Shown piece by piece: positions 6,814 through 10,544 of a stretch of DNA of 10,544 bases. Source of the stretch: Gammaproteobacteria bacterium (GTDB taxonomy: Bacteria > Pseudomonadota > Gammaproteobacteria > UBA9214). Location of the stretch: contig JAOULY010000041.1 in the NCBI GenBank assembly GCA_029881775.1, positions 1 through 10,544 on the forward strand, read 5' to 3'. The notes beneath the pieces were generated by a model. It was not told the DNA's origin. It made no database searches and worked only from the letters and a program-made list of their open reading frames with translations. Position 1 is the first letter of the stretch; every line of letters starts with the position of its first letter. The translations under genes were made by a program, and so were the position numbers.

Positions 6814-7836
6814 TCAGCGACGGAAACGTCCGGCAGTGCCACGGTTCATAATACTGTTGCCGCCATGGATGTTGGTGTGGCAATTCAGACATCCACGGCC
6901 AACGGAGCCCAATCCACGGCTACTGGTGAAACGATCGTCCGGCAGGGCCGCATTCTGGGTCGGGTGACTGGTGTGGCTATGACACTGCTGGCACAGGAAC
7001 GGTGGCCTGGTCTTGAGCAAGGTAGCGATGGCAGTGCCATGGGGATTGTGGCAGATGGTGCAGTCTTCGGTGACCGGCTGATGGTTGTGCACGAACGGTC
7101 CGCGCTTTTCCATGTGGCACTGGAAGCAGGTCTCGTTGACGCTGTCTTTCACGAGTTGACTGGTCCCGGCCGAGCCATGCGGGTTGTGGCAGTCGGAGCA
7201 GCCCATTTCACCTTCCGGCACCGGGTGATGTGATGGTTTGTTGAACTGCGCACGCTGTTCCTTATGACAGCTGAAGCACAATTCGGTCTGTGTCTCCTTG
7301 TCCTTGACCCTGTCATTGCCGGTGTGTACCTGGTGACAGTTATTGCAGGCGACATCGCGATTCGAGTGGGTGCTGCCATCCCAGAACATGCGCTTGCCGC
7401 CCTCGTGACAGGTCAGGCAGGTGGCGTTACGTTCAGAGGCCGGAGAAACAGGATATTTGATTTCGTTGTTGACGCGTTCCATCCTGGGAACTGCATTATT
7501 CATGTCGCCGTAGGTGATATCCGGCCGCGGGCGGTCCTCGTCAGAGCCCTTGCGCATGTGTTCCTTGCTCTCTCCATGACAACTCGTGCAGGTGGGTGTG
7601 CGGTTATCGGCCATTACTCCGTGACGGGTTTTGCCGATTCTCAGTACGGGATAGGCCTGGTCCTCGTCATGGCACTTGATGCAGTCGGCATCTCCGCGCA
7701 ATACCACGTCTTTGGAAGACATCTCTCCGCCGGGTGCTGTTTCAGCAAACGCCGCATGTCCAAGGAAGCCATAAGCAAATAACGCTATTGCCAGCTTGAA
7801 GAATAAACAGTATCCAGACCGCTCTGCCGTGTTCAT
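6814..7836 (-). CDS. mtrA: Periplasmic decaheme cytochrome c, MtrA/MtoA/PioA/DmsE family
   Basis: A 340-residue exported protein. The signal peptide covers about residues 1-31 (hydrophobic core LFFKLAIALFAYGFLG, cut near AFA). Ten CXXCH sites bind heme c, with first cysteines at 52, 83, 140, 164, 187, 213, 237, 259, 282 and 316. Ten is the number in MtrA, and the length matches MtrA (about 333) instead of the longer PioA. Repeated signatures such as SHHPVPEG, CSDCHNPHGSAGTSQL, HNHQPVTEDCTICHNPHG and CQQCHSHTSHP supply the distal histidines and mark the DmsE/MtrA family. It would form a heme wire inside the MtrB barrel. The ATG at 7836 has GGGGGAG about nine bases upstream. It is first in a four-gene operon. 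There is no adjacent DMSO reductase (which would indicate a DmsE role) and no surface decaheme (MtrC/OmcA). Confidence 0.93.
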   Translation of the reverse strand: MNTAERSGYCLFFKLAIALFAYGFLGHAAFAETAPGGEMSSKDVVLRGDADCIKCHDEDQAYPVLRIGKTRHGVMADNRTPTCTSCHGESKEHMRKGSDEDRPRPDITYGDMNNAVPRMERVNNEIKYPVSPASERNATCLTCHEGGKRMFWDGSTHSNRDVACNNCHQVHTGNDRVKDKETQTELCFSCHKEQRAQFNKPSHHPVPEGEMGCSDCHNPHGSAGTSQLVKDSVNETCFQCHMEKRGPFVHNHQPVTEDCTICHNPHGTAIATLLKTRPPFLCQQCHSHTSHPTQNAALPDDRFTSSRGLGSVGRGCLNCHTNIHGGNSIMNRGTAGRFRR

Positions 7837-7918
7837 TCCTGTTGCTCCCCCTGTTTTATTGATGAATGCGAGCTGTAATTGAAGAAAAAAGCTGCCCTGT
7901 ATCAGTTCACAATTGTTA

Positions 7919-7948
7919 ATTATTACCTGTGGTTAGATAAGCCCACAA
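7919..7948 (-). promoter_or_regulatory. Candidate promoter of the cytochrome operon
   Basis: On the minus strand TTGTGG (complement at 7943-7948) and AATAAT (complement at 7919-7924) are 18 bases apart. The second hexamer matches the -10 consensus at five of six bases. Transcription would begin near 7912, about 75 bases before the ATG. The FNR-like site would then be centred near -90, a position at which FNR-type activators can act from a distance. Read by eye only. Confidence 0.33.
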
Positions 7949-7995
7949 GACAACCCTTGCCGTCGATAGTGTGATACGGGTGAGCATGCCCAGAC

Positions 7996-8009
7996 TTGAT
8001 ATAAGTCAA
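7996..8009. promoter_or_regulatory. FNR/ANR-type binding site
   Basis: TTGATATAAGTCAA differs from the FNR consensus TTGAT-N4-ATCAA at a single base. FNR/ANR/DNR regulators use such sites to respond to low oxygen or nitric oxide. It lies 160 bases upstream of the decaheme gene on one side and 357 bases upstream of the DUF6498-like start on the other, so it could serve either or both. Confidence 0.6.
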
Positions 8010-8286
8010 CTCAAATGGTCTTTGTCCGGGTTATGTGAAGGGGCAATTCTCTCTGCTGAAACACCTTTGGCGTGTGCTTGAAATGACCTGGCCTGGAATA
8101 TTTTACATGGCGGTTGTTATCGGGCATTTAAGCGTGGCTTTTGTAGCGGGGGGCAGTTGGAACTTCGCGTCTCATGGTAAATCTGACGCCGATTGATGAG
8201 AATCGTAAGCCGAATAAAATAAAATGCAGTGGCTGTCCGGGACGGACGAGTGGCTTCATGTCCGGTTTCAGGGATGCTGCCAATAT

Positions 8287-8308
8287 CCAGCCTCTGGCTT
8301 CAGGCTGG
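8287..8308 (+). other. Hairpin in the leader of the DUF6498-like gene
   Basis: CCAGCCT (8287-8293) pairs perfectly with AGGCTGG (8302-8308) around an eight-base loop. A second short hairpin, GTCCG-GGA-CGGAC, lies at 8235-8247. Neither is followed by a T run, so they are not terminators. I could not match this stretch to a known riboswitch class. Confidence 0.4.
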
Positions 8309-8365
8309 TTGCAGCCCGCCGATGACACTGGTGTTACCCCGGGCAGGCGACACAGGAGCCACGCA

Positions 8366-9025
8366 ATGGATAGCAGTAGCACGATTGGCTTCACAGGCAG
8401 AGTCTACAGCGACCGGTCCGTCACGACCCTGCTGTTATCCAATTTGCTGACCATCGTGCTGGCCGTGCTCCAGCAATGGGACGTCCATATACTTATGTGG
8501 ATCTATTGCGGGCAGAGCCTCGTGATCGGCTATTTCAATGTGCACCGGATTCTCGACCTGAAGGAGTTTTCCACCGCGAACTTCCGGATGAACGGTCAGG
8601 CCGTGGATGCGACGCCCGGTACGAAGCGCCAGGTTGCCGGTTTCTTTGCCCTGCATTACGGCTTCTTCAATGTTGCTTACATGGTCTTTATCGCGACCGA
8701 GGTCGGCGCATCAGGAACCATTCCTTTATTCACTGTGTTCGTGTGTGTCCTGGCGTTTTATTTCAACCATCGCTTTTCCTATCACTACAACCAGTCGCAG
8801 GAGAAGGGCAGGGTCCCGAATATCGGCAGCATCATGTTCTTCCCCTACATCCGGATTATCCCGATGCAACTGATGATCGTTGCCGGCGACAGGTTCGCCG
8901 GTGACAGCCTTGTAGCACTGGTTGCCTTCCTGTTTCTGAAGACCGCGGCGGATGTGGCGATGCATGTCGTTGAGCACGCAATGGCAAGAGGCTTGTTTGC
9001 CGGGCGTACACGCCTGCCCGATTAA
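8366..9025 (+). CDS. DUF6498-like multi-spanning inner-membrane protein
   Basis: A 219-residue integral membrane protein. The ATG at 8366 is chosen because AGGAG at 8354-8358 precedes it and hydrophobic segments begin soon after. An in-frame start at 8174 would add 64 hydrophilic residues from a non-coding-looking leader. About six membrane helices are visible at roughly 17-37, 41-58, 88-110, 118-134, 155-175 and 178-197. Motifs I associate with the DUF6498 family are QSLVIGYFNVHRI (50-62), FFALHYGFFNVAYMVF (93-108), FYFNHRFSYH (131-140), PYIRIIPMQLMI (160-171) and the ending FLKTAADVAMHVVEH (190-204). Several conserved His and Asp residues lie at helix ends. The function is unknown. It is transcribed away from the cytochrome operon across a region with an FNR-like site, so a link to redox metabolism is possible but unproven. 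Confidence 0.75.
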   Translation: MDSSSTIGFTGRVYSDRSVTTLLLSNLLTIVLAVLQQWDVHILMWIYCGQSLVIGYFNVHRILDLKEFSTANFRMNGQAVDATPGTKRQVAGFFALHYGFFNVAYMVFIATEVGASGTIPLFTVFVCVLAFYFNHRFSYHYNQSQEKGRVPNIGSIMFFPYIRIIPMQLMIVAGDRFAGDSLVALVAFLFLKTAADVAMHVVEHAMARGLFAGRTRLPD

Positions 9026-9486
9026 TACCGGATGCGGCAATTACCGGGTGTCAGGGCCCTGCTGCCGGTGACTACAGGTCTCGTGATCAACGCGATGGCG
9101 GCGATGGGTGTCGCAAACTGAAGAAAGGAAATGGCTCTCCGCGACGGGTTCGAACCGGCCGCCCGGCCGGCCATCAGTCATGCGAAACAGAAGAGTCAGG
9201 TAGCGGCGGGTGTTGCTGTAATTGGAGTTGGAGCACTATTCCCGGCGCGTATGATTAGTAAGGACCCGTCGAATCTGCCCATGGTTTCCCGGATATTTTC
9301 AATTCATTTTAGACAGTGGATGGGGCCTTCTCCGAAAAACAGACTGAGTGCCGTATACACTCAGGATGGGCATTATTGAGCAAGCCTGGTTTCTCAAAGA
9401 ATATTTCACTTATAACTGCAGGAAATTCTGCCGGGGGAAGTCCATGCTCTTGACTCAACCATCCATGGAAACGAGGTAAGACCCGG
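9026..9486. other. 461-bp region without an intact gene
   Basis: Between the DUF6498-like gene and the convergent 116-residue gene. It holds the mtfA 3' remnant (9314-9436). Two short plus-strand ORFs (29 codons from 9032 and 82 codons from 9131) look unreal; the second reads antisense through the remnant. The palindrome GGTTCGAACC at 9146-9155 resembles a tRNA T-loop, but no tRNA can be folded around it. The stretch looks like decaying intergenic DNA. Confidence 0.6.
9314..9436 (-). pseudogene. Decayed 3' fragment of mtfA (direct repeat copy B)
   Basis: Matches the last 41 or so codons of the intact mtfA (2346-2469) at about 90% identity by hand alignment, in the same orientation. Most of the 12 substitutions are transitions. 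A single-base deletion near 9361 shifts the frame, and the stop codon of mtfA (TCA on the plus strand) is replaced by ACA. Upstream of 9436 in the mtfA sense, no further mtfA sequence (HEXXH region) is recognisable. Weak similarity may continue beyond the stop to about 9300. It is a non-functional remnant of a second mtfA copy or of a rearrangement that split a duplicate. Confidence 0.87.
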
Positions 9487-9837
9487 CTAATTCTTTAAGG
9501 CTATGGATACAATAACCGGAAAAGAGTTGTCTTTTTTCCCCCAGCATCCTTTCGTGACAATTTGTACCTTCTTTCCAGCGAGCTTGGCATCTATAAGGGT
9601 TGAATACATCTCCTTCCCCAATAAATAGCCTTGTTCTTCATCGAATAACAGCACTGGCACATTATTGTGTGTGCAACTTTCACCATTAATCGGGGTGTCA
9701 TAGATAATGGCCCGGGCAGGTGGAATGCTGACAAGCTGGATAACGCGGTCGCTTAAGTAGATGTCACCACTGTCGCCGCTATAAGCAACACCGCTGTAAA
9801 GTGCTAACAGGATTCCTGATATTCGTCTTGTGAGCAT
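9487..9837 (-). CDS. Small secreted hypothetical protein with one cysteine pair
   Basis: A 116-residue protein with a signal peptide (1-20, cut after AYS or nearby). The mature part of about 95 residues looks beta-rich. It contains two cysteines, Cys55 (GESCTHNN) and Cys97 (KGCWGKK), which could form a disulfide. The layout is an early hydrophobic strand, CTHNNVPVLLFDEE, a helix MYSTLIDAKLAGKKVQIVTKGC, and a final VIVSIALKN. This resembles a widespread group of small periplasmic or secreted proteins with the pattern C...YSxLLxAxxxGKxVxI...C...I, some annotated as related to toxin-binding subunits. That resemblance is remembered, not searched. GAGGAA precedes the ATG by about six bases. A TATGAT -10-like hexamer (complement at 9868-9873) lies about 30 bases upstream without a good -35. 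It is flanked by no operon partner. Confidence 0.72.
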   Translation of the reverse strand: MLTRRISGILLALYSGVAYSGDSGDIYLSDRVIQLVSIPPARAIIYDTPINGESCTHNNVPVLLFDEEQGYLLGKEMYSTLIDAKLAGKKVQIVTKGCWGKKDNSFPVIVSIALKN

Positions 9838-9999
9838 ATTTATTCCTCATGGATTACGCAAAACAGGATCATATTTGCTGTATCGACAATGATTCAGCAT
9901 CCTCGCTGTGCTCTTTGACCCAGGGATTCCGCAATGCAATACAGCGTTCGTCCTGTGAGCTTCGCTTTCAGGCAAGCAGTCACTTTATCTGTGGGTAAT

Positions 10000-10036
10000 G
10001 AGCTAAAGGAGGCGTGCTACTCGCCTCCTTTAGCTC
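10000..10036. terminator. Perfect 15-bp inverted repeat, probable terminator of the adhesin gene
   Basis: GAGCTAAAGGAGGCG (10000-10014) is perfectly complementary to CGCCTCCTTTAGCTC (10022-10036) around a seven-base loop. It lies 45 bases beyond the stop of the minus-strand adhesin gene. On neither strand is it followed by a long T run, so termination would rest on the very stable stem, or the element may have another role such as stabilising the mRNA 3' end. Confidence 0.6.
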
Positions 10037-10080
10037 TGTTTCACTCTCGAAATGGCAGGGTTATTTATTATTGTCCCGCG

Positions 10081-10544
10081 TTACCAGCTGAAGCCTATAC
10101 CCAGACTGGTTGCAACTTCGTCGCCGTTACCACCCACACCGCCAGTTAGCGTCATACTGTCAGTAAGCCTTGCGTTGAACCCGGCTGCAATAGCGCTTTC
10201 GCCATTGAAGTGGCCTGCGCCGAGGCCGACCGAGAATTTACGACCATTCATGGGGGCAGGAATAGCCGCCATGGCTGCCACTGCGGCAATGCCGCTGCGT
10301 GACTCATCCTCAAGATCATCTATTCGTGTGGAATTCTTCGCGATGTTCGTGGTGTTGGTTGCTATGTTGGTGGAGTTCGTCGCGATGTTCGTGGTGTTGG
10401 TCGTGATGTTGGTCGAGTTCGTCGCGATACCGGTTGTGTTGGTCGAGATGTTGGTTGAGTTGGTCGTGATGTTGGTCGAGTTCGTCGCGATACCGGTTGT
10501 GTTGGTCGAGATGTTGGTTGAGTTGGTCGTGATGTTGGTCGAAT
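10081..10544 (-). CDS. Trimeric autotransporter adhesin, C-terminal stalk and YadA-type anchor (partial)
   Basis: The reading frame is open to the right edge; about 153 C-terminal residues are visible and the head and start are missing. The last 70 or so residues, from about SGIAAVAAMAAIPAPM through GRKFSVGLGAGHFNGE to the terminal GIGFSW, match the YadA anchor. In this family the anchor contributes four strands per monomer to a 12-strand trimeric outer-membrane barrel and ends in an aromatic residue, here Trp. Before it, after a charged neck (RIDDLEDE), comes an unbroken series of heptads of the form I-x-x-N-[ST]-T-[NG]. This is the known N@d coiled-coil pattern of trimeric adhesins, with Ile and Asn in the core. 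Expected role: surface attachment to cells or surfaces. GTG at 10281 is an internal codon, not the start. Confidence 0.92.
   Translation of the reverse strand, partial: STNITTNSTNISTNTTGIATNSTNITTNSTNISTNTTGIATNSTNITTNTTNIATNSTNIATNTTNIAKNSTRIDDLEDESRSGIAAVAAMAAIPAPMNGRKFSVGLGAGHFNGESAIAAGFNARLTDSMTLTGGVGGNGDEVATSLGIGFSW
10397..10544 (-). repeat. 63-bp tandem repeat (three heptads) in the adhesin stalk
   Basis: Units begin at 10397, 10460 and 10523. The first two are identical in my reading, and the third is cut by the window edge with one difference at 10543. Each unit codes for three heptads. It probably continues outside the window. In-frame expansion or contraction would change stalk length. 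Confidence 0.85.

Larger units (their letters stand above)
7837..8365. other. 529-bp divergent intergenic region between cytochrome operon and DUF6498 gene
   Basis: It contains an FNR-like palindrome (7996-8009), a candidate minus-strand promoter (7919-7948) and, nearer the plus-strand gene, a hairpin-rich stretch (8235-8308). On the plus strand TTGAAA (8078-8083) with TATTTT at 8099-8104 is a weak promoter candidate with a short 15-base spacer. A 29-codon ORF from 8107 lacks a ribosome binding site and is not called. An in-frame upward extension of the DUF6498 ORF to 8174 is not supported. Confidence 0.6.

Noticed and set aside
8174..8365. 64-residue N-terminal extension of the DUF6498-like protein
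   Set aside because: The extension is hydrophilic and unlike the family, while AGGAG at 8354-8358 fits the ATG at 8366.
9032..9121. 29-codon plus-strand ORF just after the DUF6498-like gene
   Set aside because: Too short, no ribosome binding site and no recognisable family.
9146..9155. GGTTCGAACC, resembling a tRNA T-loop or an integration site
   Set aside because: No acceptor, anticodon or D arm can be found around it, and no integrase is in the window; a 10-base palindrome alone is weak evidence.
9131..9379. 82-codon plus-strand ORF
   Set aside because: Its second half is antisense to the mtfA remnant, and it shows no domain; probably chance.
10397..10544. CRISPR-like repeat array
   Set aside because: The 63-base period is in frame with a coiled-coil stalk and has no spacers.

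Overview
The window looks like chromosomal DNA of a Gram-negative gammaproteobacterium, probably a sulfur-oxidising relative of the Chromatiales. This rests on gene content, not on any marker gene. The evidence is a sulfur-globule-type envelope protein, a periplasmic/outer-membrane multiheme cytochrome system, an MtfA-type peptidase and a trimeric autotransporter.

Left part (1-3091). The first bases hold the start of an RRM-type RNA-binding protein on the minus strand. After a GTGAAAR tandem repeat with a hairpin comes a minus-strand soluble protein with a PDC/Cache sensor fold. Divergent to it, behind a near-consensus sigma-70 promoter, is a secreted Gly/Asn/Tyr-rich protein resembling sulfur globule proteins, followed by a clear rho-independent terminator. 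A complete mtfA (M90 zinc peptidase) follows on the minus strand.

Centre (3343-7836, all minus strand). Four tightly spaced genes form one apparent operon. In transcription order they encode a periplasmic decaheme cytochrome (MtrA/PioA/MtoA/DmsE family), an MtrB/PioB-family outer-membrane beta-barrel, a diheme cytochrome c4-like protein, and a membrane-anchored NapC/NirT (CymA-like) tetraheme quinol cytochrome. Together they could carry electrons between the quinone pool and the cell exterior: inner-membrane tetraheme, soluble diheme shuttle, decaheme, porin. No outer-surface multiheme cytochrome (MtrC/OmcA), DMSO reductase or oxidase lies in the window. The set therefore resembles the MtoAB/PioAB (iron-oxidation) type more than the full Shewanella Mtr reductase. 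The direction of electron flow cannot be read from the sequence.

Right part (7837-10544). A 529-bp divergent intergenic region carries an FNR/ANR-like site. Beyond it, on the plus strand, is a six-helix DUF6498-like membrane protein. A 461-bp stretch without an intact gene follows; it contains a decayed copy of the 3' end of mtfA, about 90% identical by hand alignment and in the same orientation as the intact gene. The cytochrome operon and the DUF6498 gene thus lie between two directly repeated mtfA segments about 7 kb apart. The window ends with a small secreted hypothetical protein and the C-terminus of a trimeric autotransporter adhesin (YadA-type anchor plus IxxN heptad stalk), both on the minus strand; the latter runs off the right edge.

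All calls come from reading the sequence and remembered family features. No database search was run.
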